From assembly GCA_964632305.1 (NCBI GenBank), contig CAZWBR010000002.1, positions 1 to 64,000 on the forward strand: 64,000 nt of DNA, written 5' to 3'. Positions 53,222-62,388 of the stretch are shown here, one piece after another. The translations under genes and the position numbers were made by a program. Position 1 is the first letter of the stretch, and every line of letters starts with the position of its first letter. The stretch is from CAZWBR01 sp964632305. Lineage in GTDB: Bacteria > Bacteroidota > Bacteroidia > Bacteroidales > Prolixibacteraceae. The notes under the pieces are model-generated. The model ran no database searches, was not told where the DNA came from, and worked only from the letters and a program-made list of their open reading frames with translations.

Positions 53222-53821
53222 TCAGTTCTCCCCGTCATTAATTTCAGCGACAAACTCGGCAATCAGTTTTCCAATTTCGGGGGTAAAGGCTTTCCGGAGC
53301 CGGACGACCAGAGCTTTACCCTGTATTTCAATCTCCAGCTCATCGAAGCGGGCAATGATCCGCAGGAATCGAGGGGCGACGGTTTTTCTCAGGTTCTCCT
53401 CATTATTGGTCAAGACATAATATTTGCGGCTAAACTCCGGTTCGGCCTCAAAATCCACCTCTTCATGAACAAATAGTTCACTGATTTTATCGCCAAGGGT
53501 TTCGGGGCGGATATAGACCTTTCCGTAATCGCGTTTGAGTATGGCAATTCCGACAAGTTCGTATTCGGTCAGCTTTTGTTCATGCTGGGGAAGCCGAATC
53601 GCTTTAGCCGTATGGTTAATACTCAGCAAGGCCAGCCAGGATTTACGTCCTTGGCTCACCAACCCGATTATTTCGGAAAGGACCACCATCGAATAAGGCT
53701 TAAACGAATCGAAACAGCCTGCGATATTGTTGATCAACTCTTCTTCCGATGCCGGGATATCAACCAAATGACAATCGGCCAAGTGGGGCTCCATCATCTC
53801 TCGTAATACATTACTGGTCAT
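53222..53821 (-). CDS. Conserved-looking protein of unknown function
   Basis: The 199-residue soluble protein has no signal peptide and no membrane segment. The first half is helical (EELINNIAGCFDSF, SMVVLSEIIGLVSQGRKSW). The second half looks like an alpha/beta fold with KYYVLTNNEENLRKTVAPRFLRIIARFDELEIEIQGKALVVRL. Many charged residues and normal codon use argue for a real gene. No catalytic motif or known family was recognised. It converges with the oxidoreductase gene and stands alone. Confidence 0.7.
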   Translation of the reverse strand: MTSNVLREMMEPHLADCHLVDIPASEEELINNIAGCFDSFKPYSMVVLSEIIGLVSQGRKSWLALLSINHTAKAIRLPQHEQKLTEYELVGIAILKRDYGKVYIRPETLGDKISELFVHEEVDFEAEPEFSRKYYVLTNNEENLRKTVAPRFLRIIARFDELEIEIQGKALVVRLRKAFTPEIGKLIAEFVAEINDGEN

Positions 53822-53968
53822 AAGGATTTTCGCTTTACCAGGTTATCTTAAAATACTAACAATTAATAAAATTCAGTTCTCTCCATCGGCGCCATATAGC
53901 CCATCCACTGAACCATTGTCGAATAAGACCTGAATTCAACAAATCTCAAAGAACTGTAAATTTACAGG

Positions 53969-55162
53969 TTAAAAGCTGTATTTCAACCGGACATAGAGGA
54001 AATTCAGTTTTTCATTATTATTCTCCTCTCCAAAATATCTCATTAACTGAGCCGTAAAAGAGAGTTCGAGATTTTCTTTTAAAGAAATATCCATGAACGG
54101 AACTATAAAAAAGAGATCGGACTTCGGATTTACAATTGAGGCCAGGGAGGCGTTAAAAAGAGGGGTGACCGGGTAAGAGAGTGAAGCGAACATCGAAAAA
54201 TCGGGTAAAAAGAGGCTTTTAGGACTTATTACCGAAGAGCTAAACTGACCCGGCAGGAACATCCCGGATGATTGGTTATTCCCGTTATACAAAGCTTCGA
54301 ATTGGAAGAACAAGGAGTTTTTAAAGGTATAGTCATAACCGGCAGAGGCGAGGAAGATTCCGGTCGTGTCGCTAAAGCTCTTCCGCGGGTGAAAATAGGT
54401 GGCCTCTCCCCTGAAACCTCCGTCCAGAACCTGACCTGACCACCCTGTTCCCAACACTAAATCTTCCTGGTCAACCATTCCCCCGATAAACTGGAAATCA
54501 TAATTCCATCTGTTGAACCGGTAAAGAGCAGCCATGGTGGCTTTGTCCTGATTATTTACTTTGACCGCGAATTCAATCACCGAAGCTGGTCCGGCGAAAT
54601 ATTGCACCCTGATCGCATCGCTTCCCGGTTTTTCTTCATAATCGAAATCGAAATAGGAATAGGTATTGAAAATATCATTGGGGTTCCACACGAAAGTCTG
54701 TCCCCAATTGATGCGTTGCCTTCCGGCAGTGATCTGAAACTTATCCGTCGAATATTGCAGCCAAAGCCGATCGACCGAGCTGTTCATCAGGAACGATTTT
54801 TCATCGATCAGGTTTTTGGTCAGTTTCACAATACCGTTATCGGCTTCAAAAGTGTGATTATACCCCGGGAAGTTGGTTAAAATATTGCCATACAACAAAC
54901 GATTCCGTATTTCCGCCCCGGCGGTAAACGAGGGAGAAATATGCCATTTAATGTTCAACCGGTTATGGACCAGGTTCGCTGAGGTCCATTCATCCTTTAT
55001 ATCCTGAAAAATGAAGCTCTGCATATCCTTAACATAGCCGGTAAAAACGAACTTATCCTGTTTTACGGAATCCTGGGGGTAAGAAAACAGAGGAGCCAGC
55101 AGAAAGAATAAAACTATTCTTAATGCCTTAACGACAAACCTCTTGTTCAATACCGGTTTCAT
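53969..55162 (-). CDS. Outer-membrane beta-barrel protein (DUF1302-like)
   Basis: The 397-residue protein has a signal peptide (ending SYPQ) from the ATG at 55162, then alternating strands ending with NFLYVRLKYSF, a terminal aromatic strand typical of barrels. GRQRINWGQTFVWNPNDIFN resembles the DUF1302 signature (GRQ..NWG). In other bacteria DUF1302 barrels occur with a LolA-fold protein and a membrane exporter. The same set is present here, since it is the last gene of a five-gene minus-strand unit. A longer in-frame start at 55243 would hide the signal peptide and is rejected. Confidence 0.75.
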   Translation of the reverse strand: MKPVLNKRFVVKALRIVLFFLLAPLFSYPQDSVKQDKFVFTGYVKDMQSFIFQDIKDEWTSANLVHNRLNIKWHISPSFTAGAEIRNRLLYGNILTNFPGYNHTFEADNGIVKLTKNLIDEKSFLMNSSVDRLWLQYSTDKFQITAGRQRINWGQTFVWNPNDIFNTYSYFDFDYEEKPGSDAIRVQYFAGPASVIEFAVKVNNQDKATMAALYRFNRWNYDFQFIGGMVDQEDLVLGTGWSGQVLDGGFRGEATYFHPRKSFSDTTGIFLASAGYDYTFKNSLFFQFEALYNGNNQSSGMFLPGQFSSSVISPKSLFLPDFSMFASLSYPVTPLFNASLASIVNPKSDLFFIVPFMDISLKENLELSFTAQLMRYFGEENNNEKLNFLYVRLKYSF

Positions 55163-55269
55163 CTGTAAATAATCTGTGTTTTTAAGGTCAATTGGGATAA
55201 TCCTGTTTAAAGATTTATTTTCATTCCGATTGGCGGTTGCCAAATCACGGCTATTCCCCGCTTTACTCT

Positions 55270-55974
55270 TTATAATCCTGTTGTTTTTGTCTCTTTTAAA
55301 ACGTCGTCAATCACTTTTCCATCCTGAATCGTAATGATTCGCCTGGCTTTATTCATTACCCGGACATCATGAGTGGAAAAGATAAACGTGATGTTTTCTT
55401 CGCGGTTCAGTTTTTCCATGATATCGAGCAGGTTTTCGGTCGATTTTGAGTCGAGGTTGGCGGTTGGTTCATCGGCCAGGATAAATTTCGGTTTCGAAGC
55501 CAGCGCCCGTGCCACAGCTACCCTCTGCTGTTGTCCGCCCGATAGTTTATTGGGGCGGCTATTTTTTTTATCGGTAAGCCCGACCTCGCTGATCAATTCG
55601 TCGGTCCGTTTTTCCCGGGCTTCAGTGGCCATGCCCTGAAGCTGCATGACAAACTCAATATTTTCCTTTACGGTAAGAACGGGGATAAGGTTAAATGATT
55701 GAAAAACAAAACCGATATTCTTCATTCGGAACTCTGTTTTTTTCCGGTTATTCAATTCGGTAATATTAACACCGTCAATCAGGACAAGGCCGTCGGTCGG
55801 ATCGTCAAGTCCCCCGATAATATTGAGCAAAGTAGTTTTGCCCGAACCGGAAGGGCCGACAATCGAGGCGAACTCACCTTCCTTAAAGGTCAGATCAATG
55901 CCATTAAGGGCGTGAACGGGTAAAGAGTCTTTATCGTAGGTCTTTGTTATTCCTTTAATTTCAATAATGTTCAT
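55270..55974 (-). CDS. LolD/MacB-type ABC transporter ATP-binding protein
   Basis: The 234-residue ATPase has Walker A GPSGSGKTT, the MacB/LolD-typical RMKNIGFVFQSFNLIPVLTVKENIE, signature LSGGQQQRVAVARAL, Walker B FILADEPTANLD and switch His in FSTHD. It should drive the two FtsX-like permeases encoded just upstream (18 nt to the nearer one). MacB/LolCDE systems move lipoproteins, lipids or peptides across the envelope by mechanical action. Confidence 0.94.
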   Translation of the reverse strand: MNIIEIKGITKTYDKDSLPVHALNGIDLTFKEGEFASIVGPSGSGKTTLLNIIGGLDDPTDGLVLIDGVNITELNNRKKTEFRMKNIGFVFQSFNLIPVLTVKENIEFVMQLQGMATEAREKRTDELISEVGLTDKKNSRPNKLSGGQQQRVAVARALASKPKFILADEPTANLDSKSTENLLDIMEKLNREENITFIFSTHDVRVMNKARRIITIQDGKVIDDVLKETKTTGL

Positions 55975-55992
55975 AGTCGTAAACTTAATTGG

Positions 55993-57207
55993 TTATTCAG
56001 TTCGGGTCGCCTCGGCCGGATTTAGTCTTAATGCTTTAACGGCGGGATATACCGCCGATATGATCCCCGCGATAATGACCATAACGGCGATAAAAGCCAT
56101 GATCGGGAGATCGATCTGAGGATAGACAAACGAGGAATATCCCATGCTCGAATAGGCTTCTTTCCAGAAATAGAGATCGACCCCTACCCTTTCAAGATGT
56201 TTGCTGATCAGATAACCGACGATCATTCCAATCGCCCCTCCCGTCAGGGAGAGATAAACGGTTTCAAGCATAATCATGAAGAAGATCCTTAATTTGCTCA
56301 TTCCAATGGCCATTAACATGCCCAGCTCCCTGACCCTTTCCAATACCACCATTAACATCGTATTGATGATCCCGAAACAGAGGGCAAGAAGGATAACGAT
56401 CATAAAGATAAAGGCATATTGTCCCATGGCACTTTCGAGATAACCGGCTTCGGGGCTTATTTCCGTCCATTTCTGAATATCCGGTTCCGGGAACATCTTT
56501 ATCAACGACTGTTTCACTGTTTCCAGATTCTTATTATCATCTAGCAAAACAGCTATTTCGTGGGCCTCGGTTCCGGATAACCCGGTCAACAGACAGAGAT
56601 CGCTGTAGCGGACAAAAATAGTGGCCTGATCATAGAGGTAATTATCCGTTTCGAATATTCCTGAGACCCGGAACGCGCCGCTGGTAATGTTCGTATTAAT
56701 ATCCTGCAGAGTGATGATGATCTTTTTGTTGAGCGATACTTTTAATTTTTCGGCCAGTTTTTTACCGATCACCACCGCGTTTTTCCGATCATCAAAATAG
56801 TTACCCTCAATAATTTTGGTACTGATATCGGTCACGTTCATCTCTTTCTCAGGGATAATGCCCATAATCTTCACACCCGTATTGGCTTCGGCCGATGCCA
56901 CCAGTGAGCTGATGACGATTCTTTTACTTACCGCCGTAACATGGGTAACGTGTTCTATCTCCTCCACAAGGCTATCCGCATTATTCATCTTCAGTGAAAA
57001 ATCAATATTCTCCTGAAAACCAGGCTGATGAATTTGAATGTGAGAGATTTCAGTCCGGATAACCGTTTCGATGCGCTCTTCCACCATGCCGTTCATAAAG
57101 GCAATCAGGAAAACTCCCGCGAATATTCCCAAGGCAATAGCGACAATGACCACGGAGCTTCGCAGTTTATTCCGCCAAACATTTTTCCAGGATAACGACC
57201 AAAGCAT
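55993..57207 (-). CDS. FtsX-like ABC transporter permease (LolC/E type), second copy
   Basis: The 404-residue protein has one N-terminal membrane segment (about residues 20-42), a large periplasmic domain (about 43-270) and three C-terminal segments, the MacB/LolCDE topology. The start WKNVWRNKLRSSVVIVAIALG and the end YPAVKALRLNPAEATR are typical. It pairs with the neighbouring permease as a heterodimer or forms a homodimer, powered by the next gene's ATPase. It starts 19 nt after the first permease gene. Confidence 0.93.
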   Translation of the reverse strand: MLWSLSWKNVWRNKLRSSVVIVAIALGIFAGVFLIAFMNGMVEERIETVIRTEISHIQIHQPGFQENIDFSLKMNNADSLVEEIEHVTHVTAVSKRIVISSLVASAEANTGVKIMGIIPEKEMNVTDISTKIIEGNYFDDRKNAVVIGKKLAEKLKVSLNKKIIITLQDINTNITSGAFRVSGIFETDNYLYDQATIFVRYSDLCLLTGLSGTEAHEIAVLLDDNKNLETVKQSLIKMFPEPDIQKWTEISPEAGYLESAMGQYAFIFMIVILLALCFGIINTMLMVVLERVRELGMLMAIGMSKLRIFFMIMLETVYLSLTGGAIGMIVGYLISKHLERVGVDLYFWKEAYSSMGYSSFVYPQIDLPIMAFIAVMVIIAGIISAVYPAVKALRLNPAEATRTE

Positions 57208-57226
57208 ACTAACGTAGTTTTAAGAT

Positions 57227-58453
57227 TTAACCCCTGAGCGCTCTCATTATTTCCAATCTCCGAACGTTGATTATCGGGTAGATGCCAATAATAAGTGTAA
57301 ATATAAAGATTGTAATAGCCTGTCGGAAAAACACATCCGGCGCCATAGAAAAGAACATGACCGGTTCAAATCCCATCTGCAACATCATTTCCCCAGCCTG
57401 CCCGGTCAATGGGATCGGGTGATAAAGGAAATAAGAGAGGATTGGGATACTGGCAATAATACCGGCGATTACCCCGATCATTCCCATAAAAATGGTTTCC
57501 AGCATCAGGATTGAAATCAACTTGTATTTATGCATACCTACGGCCAGGATCACCCCAAATTCTCTCTTCCGTTCAGCCATCATCATCATGATCGTTCCTA
57601 ATATTCCAAAAGCAATGATCATATAGAGGATCCCTTTAACAATCCGATCCCCGGCCCGGTCACTCTCGATCTGCTTCAGAATTAATTGGTTCATTTCCTG
57701 CCAGTCCATCACTTCGAGATCGCTCCCCATTAGTTGGAGCAGTTTGTTTTTGGCCGGCAGAACTTCGTCTTTCTCGTGAACCATAATCACCATTGAGGTC
57801 AGCAAATCAGGGGCAGAGAAGAGTTCCTGACAGTTTTTGATCTCCATACAAACCAGTGTACGGTCGAGTTCCGGCGATGGATGTTTAATAATTCCCCTCA
57901 CCGGATATTTACCCGCGGCACTGGCCCCATGATAGCCCTGCCCTATTAACACGAGGGTATCACGGACCCCAAGTTTCAGGAAATTAGCTAACCCACTCCC
58001 CAAAAGAATCCCGTTATCGTGCCTCTTCAGGTATTCTCCCCGGATGATCTTACCCGACAAATTGGTGATTTTATTCTCATTGACAGGGTCAACACCCATG
58101 ACCATCACCCCTTTGGTAACCTCTTCGGAAGAAGCCAGTGAAAAGGTCTCAAACCTGGGGGTAAAAAGGGTAATCTCGCTCACCCTTTTCAGCTTTATTT
58201 CAAGGCTATCCTTACAGGTGAAAGAGTTGTTGATGATCTTATCGTCCCAGTACCCTTTTTGATGAATCTGCAAATAGCCGGAGTAGGAATTCACAATCGC
58301 GGAAATATACTGCGAGTAAGATCCTTCCTGCATCGAGGTCATAAATGCCGAGAGAACAACCCCGAAAAAGACAGAGGCGGTAGTAATCAGGGTCCGTCGT
58401 TTATTCCTCCAGATATTTCGCCATGCCAGCATTGCATAATAGTTCATAACCAT
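57227..58453 (-). CDS. FtsX-like ABC transporter permease (LolC/E type), first copy
   Basis: The 408-residue protein has the same four-TM MacB topology: WRNIWRNKRRTLITTASVFFG at the N-terminus, a periplasmic domain of about 230 residues and three C-terminal segments ending IYPIINVRRLEIMRALRG. It is clearly a diverged relative of the next permease, which suggests LolC/LolE-like partners. A second ATG at codon 3 is possible. It begins 6 nt after the LolA-like gene, so the genes are co-translated. Confidence 0.92.
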   Translation of the reverse strand: MVMNYYAMLAWRNIWRNKRRTLITTASVFFGVVLSAFMTSMQEGSYSQYISAIVNSYSGYLQIHQKGYWDDKIINNSFTCKDSLEIKLKRVSEITLFTPRFETFSLASSEEVTKGVMVMGVDPVNENKITNLSGKIIRGEYLKRHDNGILLGSGLANFLKLGVRDTLVLIGQGYHGASAAGKYPVRGIIKHPSPELDRTLVCMEIKNCQELFSAPDLLTSMVIMVHEKDEVLPAKNKLLQLMGSDLEVMDWQEMNQLILKQIESDRAGDRIVKGILYMIIAFGILGTIMMMMAERKREFGVILAVGMHKYKLISILMLETIFMGMIGVIAGIIASIPILSYFLYHPIPLTGQAGEMMLQMGFEPVMFFSMAPDVFFRQAITIFIFTLIIGIYPIINVRRLEIMRALRG

Positions 58454-58459
58454 TAAGTT

Positions 58460-59230
58460 TTACTTGGTCGTCTGACTCAACTTCCTCATATTCTGTTGCG
58501 AAAAAAAATCATCGTTAATGGGTCGGTCATAGATGACACTTTTCGTTTCAAGGATAGTCTTATTGTTCGGTTTCTCCATCGGGATAATCTCCATTCTGAC
58601 CGGGATATCCCGATCACCCATCCGTTTAATATCGAAAGCATTCAGCATATTGATCAGCTTCAGGTCCTCGTCGTAATATTCGATTTTCCATTGATTAAAT
58701 CCATCAGACGTAATCCAGGCAATCACTTTTCCCCAGGTCACTGCAGCCTCAGGAAGCGGAATCAATTCAATCTTGTAACACTCTTTTCCCCGGACCGTTT
58801 CAGTGCCAATCAACCGGTGAGTATAATCTTTCACTACTGAGGATTCCCTAACCAGGTCATCATTGGTAAAATCGGATCCCATCCAGGACTGCATCATCAT
58901 GGATGGAGGGATTTTAATCATTTTTTCGATGGCAGGAACCCAGTTCCACATGTCTGTTTTGATCTTCAGGAAAACCTGACCTTTATCCTTTGCCGGCGAG
59001 GTGATCAGAATAAGGGCATAATCAGTGCCTTTCTGCCAGCTTTTCAGGGTAATGGAACGGCTCCAGGTTGGCCGGATAATGGTCATGGTCATCTCTCCCT
59101 GGCTGGTGAGGCCCCGGCTTTTATCATCTGCCTTTTTAATAATCTCTTTTGCCGTAAGCGTTTGAGCTTCCGCATTAATCCCTGCAAGACACAGGAAAAT
59201 CATTAACAACAACGCTGCTTCTTTAAACAT
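58460..59230 (-). CDS. Outer-membrane lipoprotein-sorting protein (LolA-like fold)
   Basis: The 256-residue periplasmic protein has a signal peptide (ending NAEAQ). It matches the outer-membrane lipoprotein-sorting family by pattern: AKEIIKKADDKSRGLTSQGEMTMTI, then VFLKIKTDMWNWVPAIEKMIKIPPSMMMQSWMGSDFTNDDL, and KIEYYDEDLKLINML. This family has a LolA-like open barrel that carries hydrophobic cargo. As first gene of a unit with two permeases, an ATPase and an outer-membrane barrel, it is a likely periplasmic shuttle for the same cargo. Confidence 0.88.
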   Translation of the reverse strand: MFKEAALLLMIFLCLAGINAEAQTLTAKEIIKKADDKSRGLTSQGEMTMTIIRPTWSRSITLKSWQKGTDYALILITSPAKDKGQVFLKIKTDMWNWVPAIEKMIKIPPSMMMQSWMGSDFTNDDLVRESSVVKDYTHRLIGTETVRGKECYKIELIPLPEAAVTWGKVIAWITSDGFNQWKIEYYDEDLKLINMLNAFDIKRMGDRDIPVRMEIIPMEKPNNKTILETKSVIYDRPINDDFFSQQNMRKLSQTTK

Positions 59231-59568
59231 ATCCTAAGCCATTACAAGGTTAAAAAGAGATTCAGGAAACTCACATTTCCGGATATTAATCGTTAACGAT
59301 CGAGGCGCTTACTCGTCTAAAAATACACATAATAATCGGTAAAAGATAGACTTAAAACAGGATTCGTTGGTTTTCACTTTATCCATTCAACTAATTATAC
59401 TGTTCTATGCGACATTACGAGTGAACAATTTAAAATCAACCTACAATGACAATCATCCATTTTTCTTCACTACGAAACTCTCAATCCTTAATTTAACAAA
59501 CAGATAATCCATCTTTTGACTTTGATTTTTATGAATAACCTTTCTTTGCAAACTTAAATCAGTCAAAT
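59231..59568. other. Divergent intergenic region before the EamA transporter
   Basis: No gene was seen in these 338 bp. TTTCTTTG at 59541-59548 is one mismatch from TAnnTTTG and could be the EamA -7 box, with TTTG 16 and 22 nt upstream. Confidence 0.4.
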
Positions 59569-60468
59569 ATGTGGGCGTTATTGGCCGTTGCTTCTTCTGT
59601 TTTCTTGGGGACTTATGATGTTTTTAAAAAGTTATCGCTGGATAAAAATGCGGTCATTCCCGTGCTTTTCTTCTCGACCCTTACCTCCGCCATCCTGTTT
59701 TCCCCGCTAATACTTGGTTCGGTTTATGCGCCTGGCTGGCTGGAAAACTCACCGTTTTATGTCCCTCAGGTTTCGTGGGAGGCTCATTTGAAGATTTTCC
59801 TAAAATCGATGCTGGTAGTCTCCTCCTGGATCTTAGCCTTCTTCGCGGTCAAACATCTGCCATTGACCATTGTCTCCCCGGTCCGTGCAACAGGTCCGGT
59901 CTGGACCCTTTTCGGGGCAATCCTGATTTTCTCGGAGTACCTGACCCCTGTACAATGGCTTGGGATTGCCATTACATTGGTTTTCTTTTATCTTTTTTCG
60001 GTTGCCGGAAAATCGGAAGGGATCCATTTTATCCGGAACAAATGGATTCTGTTCCTGTTTATCGGAACATTATTAGGATCGGTTAGCGGTTTGTACGATA
60101 AATACCTGATCCGTCATTTCGATAAGATGGCTGTTCAGGCGTGGTTCGCCATTTACCAGGTAGTCTTACTATTTCCTGTACTGATTTTTCTTTGGTATCC
60201 CGGACGGGAAAAGACCACTCCATTTGAGTGGCGATGGAGCATCCCAATGATCGGTCTGTTTTTATGTATAGCCGATTTTCTCTATTTCTTTGCCATTGCC
60301 CAGGAGAATTCGTTGATTTCTGTTATTTCAGCTTTACGCCGAAGTGGGGTGGTCATCTCATTCGCACTGGGAGGAGTACTCTTCAAGGAGAAGAATATCA
60401 AGCAAAAAGGCTGGTTGCTGGTTGGAATCCTGACTGGGGTATTAACCTTATTGTTTGGAAGCAAATAA
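59569..60468 (+). CDS. EamA/DMT-family transporter
   Basis: The 299-residue membrane protein has ten predicted segments arranged as two EamA halves. The first half ends around LTIVSPVRATGPVWTLFGAILIFSEYLTPVQWLGIAITLVFFYL; the second around SLISVISALRRSGVVISFALGGVLFKEKNIKQKGWLLVGILTGVL. Both show the conserved final-helix pattern before the family's last segment. Such proteins export or exchange small metabolites. The substrate is unknown. No partner genes are nearby. Confidence 0.9.
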   Translation: MWALLAVASSVFLGTYDVFKKLSLDKNAVIPVLFFSTLTSAILFSPLILGSVYAPGWLENSPFYVPQVSWEAHLKIFLKSMLVVSSWILAFFAVKHLPLTIVSPVRATGPVWTLFGAILIFSEYLTPVQWLGIAITLVFFYLFSVAGKSEGIHFIRNKWILFLFIGTLLGSVSGLYDKYLIRHFDKMAVQAWFAIYQVVLLFPVLIFLWYPGREKTTPFEWRWSIPMIGLFLCIADFLYFFAIAQENSLISVISALRRSGVVISFALGGVLFKEKNIKQKGWLLVGILTGVLTLLFGSK

Positions 60469-60664
60469 GCCAAAATCTCACATCTCTTCTTCCTTTTTGA
60501 GGCCTTCGATTAATAAAGTAGCTACCTGGTTATTGTCATTATTGGAATGATGATTCTCCGGAAGGGTTATTATTATTGAATTAATGGTTTTGAATTTCCG
60601 CAACAACATCTGTATTATTTGACCCAAGACCGGATAAAATGAATGCCAATGTTTTTTGATAGTC

Positions 60665-60853
60665 CTACCCCCTGAAAAGAGAAGTAATTTCAAAAAAAAT
60701 CCCCAAGAGAATAAAGAAAAGGATAATGATTACCGGGGTTATCAACTCACTGTTATCGCGGAATCCCAGGGCTCTTTTATTTCCGAAATGGGATAATCTC
60801 ATTGCTCCCGGAATAGAAAAAACACTCCCTATTCCATATAAATGATCAAACAT
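60665..60853 (-). CDS. Possible small membrane protein
   Basis: A 62-residue product from the ATG at 60853 would have a soluble N-terminal half and one strongly hydrophobic segment near the C-terminus (TPVIIILFFILLGIFFEI). No family was recognised and no ribosome site or promoter was seen. It lies in the 481-bp gap between the EamA and galM-type genes, close behind the galM terminator. It may be a real small gene or a chance frame. Confidence 0.25.
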   Translation of the reverse strand: MFDHLYGIGSVFSIPGAMRLSHFGNKRALGFRDNSELITPVIIILFFILLGIFFEITSLFRG

Positions 60854-60884
60854 TATGGCAGATATGGAAGAACAGGATAAACGC

Positions 60885-60921
60885 AAAAAGCGGATTGTGA
60901 ATGATTCACAATCCGCTTTTT
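60885..60921 (-). terminator. Terminator of the mutarotase gene
   Basis: AAAAAGCGGATTGTGA (60885-60900) pairs with TCACAATCCGCTTTTT (60906-60921) around a 5-nt loop. It has T runs in both directions and lies about 30 nt after the stop codon. Confidence 0.9.
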
Positions 60922-60949
60922 ATCTCAAATCTCTAAAGAGAGGCAGAAA

Positions 60950-62071
60950 TTACTTTACAGAAAACTTATAGATACAAGTATGGGAATAAGTTTCTCCGGG
61001 ATTCAGCACCACGGTAGGAAATTCAGGTTGGTTGGGTGAATCGGGGAAACATTGAGTTTCGAGGCAAATAGCCGAACGGAAGTTATAGACTTTATTTGCT
61101 TTACCTGCTCCGCTACCATCCAGGAAGTTACCGGTATAGATTTGAATTCCGGGTTGATCGGTAAGAACTTCCATAAAACGGCCACTGACGGGTTCGTAAA
61201 GCGAAGCCGCAAGGGTTAATCCGCTTTCACTATTGTTCAGGACAAAATTATGATCATAGCCATTCCCGTATTTCAATTGCTGATTATCATCATTAATGCG
61301 GGCGCCGATGGCCGTAGGAGTCTTGAAATCAAAAGGAGTACCTGCCACCGGAAGGATTTCCCCGGTAGGGATCAATGTTGAATCAACCGGAGTGATGGCA
61401 TCTGCATTGAGATAAAGCACATGATCAAGCACATCGCCATTACCGGCACCGTGCAGATTGAAATATGAGTGATTGGTCAAATTACAAATAGTTGTTTTAT
61501 CTGTAGTTGCCGAATAATTGATCACCAACTCATTATCGTCGGTTAATTTGTAGGTCATCACCACTTTGAGTTCACCGGGGTAACCTTCGTCCATATCAGG
61601 AGAGACCAGTGAAAGCACCAATTCATTCGGATTTATCATTTCAGCATCCCATACTTTGGAATTAAACCCAACCACTCCGCCATGCAGATGATTCACGCCA
61701 TTGTTTGTAGCCAGCTTATACTGTACATCGCCCAAGGTGAATTCGCCTTTTGCAATACGGTTTCCATAACGGCCAATTGCGGCACCGTAATTATTTGTAG
61801 TAGCCAAATAATTATGAAGGCTATCGAAACCCAAAACGATGTCTTCCATCTTCCCGTTTTTGTCAGGAGCTAAGAAAGAAACAATACGCCCACCGTAATT
61901 GGTGACGGTCATCTCCAAACCATTCTTGTTCTTCATGGTAAAGAGCGAAACCTGTTTACCCTCAACAGTTTTTTCAAAACCTTTCGGATCGATCGTTGGT
62001 TTAACTTTTTCTTGCTGAGTACAAGAAGCCATCAAAAAAATTGAAAAAATCATAATCAGACTAGTCTTCAT
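60950..62071 (-). CDS. Galactose mutarotase (aldose 1-epimerase) lipoprotein
   Basis: The 373-residue enzyme has a lipoprotein signal with lipobox LMASC (Cys17) from the ATG at 62071, so it acts outside the cytoplasm. GalM features are clear: TNYGGRIVSFLAPD, NNGVNHLHGGVVGFN (binding His), NLTNHSYFNLHG (catalytic His) and CLETQCFPDSPNQP (catalytic Glu). It interconverts alpha and beta anomers of galactose or related sugars. Secreted mutarotases are common in Bacteroidota that take up polysaccharide fragments. It is a single gene with a -7 box and a strong terminator. Confidence 0.94.
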   Translation of the reverse strand: MKTSLIMIFSIFLMASCTQQEKVKPTIDPKGFEKTVEGKQVSLFTMKNKNGLEMTVTNYGGRIVSFLAPDKNGKMEDIVLGFDSLHNYLATTNNYGAAIGRYGNRIAKGEFTLGDVQYKLATNNGVNHLHGGVVGFNSKVWDAEMINPNELVLSLVSPDMDEGYPGELKVVMTYKLTDDNELVINYSATTDKTTICNLTNHSYFNLHGAGNGDVLDHVLYLNADAITPVDSTLIPTGEILPVAGTPFDFKTPTAIGARINDDNQQLKYGNGYDHNFVLNNSESGLTLAASLYEPVSGRFMEVLTDQPGIQIYTGNFLDGSGAGKANKVYNFRSAICLETQCFPDSPNQPEFPTVVLNPGETYSHTCIYKFSVK

Positions 62072-62116
62072 GATAATAAAATAATTTATTGGTTTGTAAC
62101 TATTTAGTCGAAGTCC

Positions 62117-62124
62117 CAAATTTA
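62117..62124 (-). promoter_or_regulatory. -7 box (TAAATTTG) of the mutarotase gene
   Basis: On the minus strand TAAATTTG fits TAnnTTTG, with an implied leader of about 40 nt. No -33 TTTG was seen at the expected spacing. Confidence 0.45.
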
Positions 62125-62256
62125 GGAATAAATGAGCGAAAATTGGAAACGATATGAAGATTATTGATTATTTTTTCATCAATCCATAGGGTGATTCGTT
62201 TTACAGATTATTTGTATTTGCAGAATAATATCATATAAATATCGCTTTCAATTTAT

Positions 62257-62264
62257 TAAGTTTG
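62257..62264 (+). promoter_or_regulatory. -7 box (TAAGTTTG) of the M3 peptidase gene
   Basis: TAAGTTTG fits TAnnTTTG. The leader to the GTG at 62389 would be about 115 nt, longer than elsewhere in the window. No -33 TTTG is at the proper distance. Confidence 0.45.
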
Positions 62265-62388
62265 CATTTTTCGGGTCTTAAAATCCCTGCATCAGAAATA
62301 TTGGTTCCGGCTAACTTAATTAAGTTATTAGCCTGGGATTGAAGGCTCAAGAGAATTGTCATGTTTAACTAATAAAATAATTACTATT

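Noticed and set aside
55162..55243. Longer start (55243) for the DUF1302-like barrel
   Set aside because: It would place 27 polar residues before the signal peptide.
60478..60693. 71-residue minus-strand frame after the EamA gene
   Set aside because: Composition is not protein-like in any recognisable way and it overlaps the somewhat better small-protein candidate.
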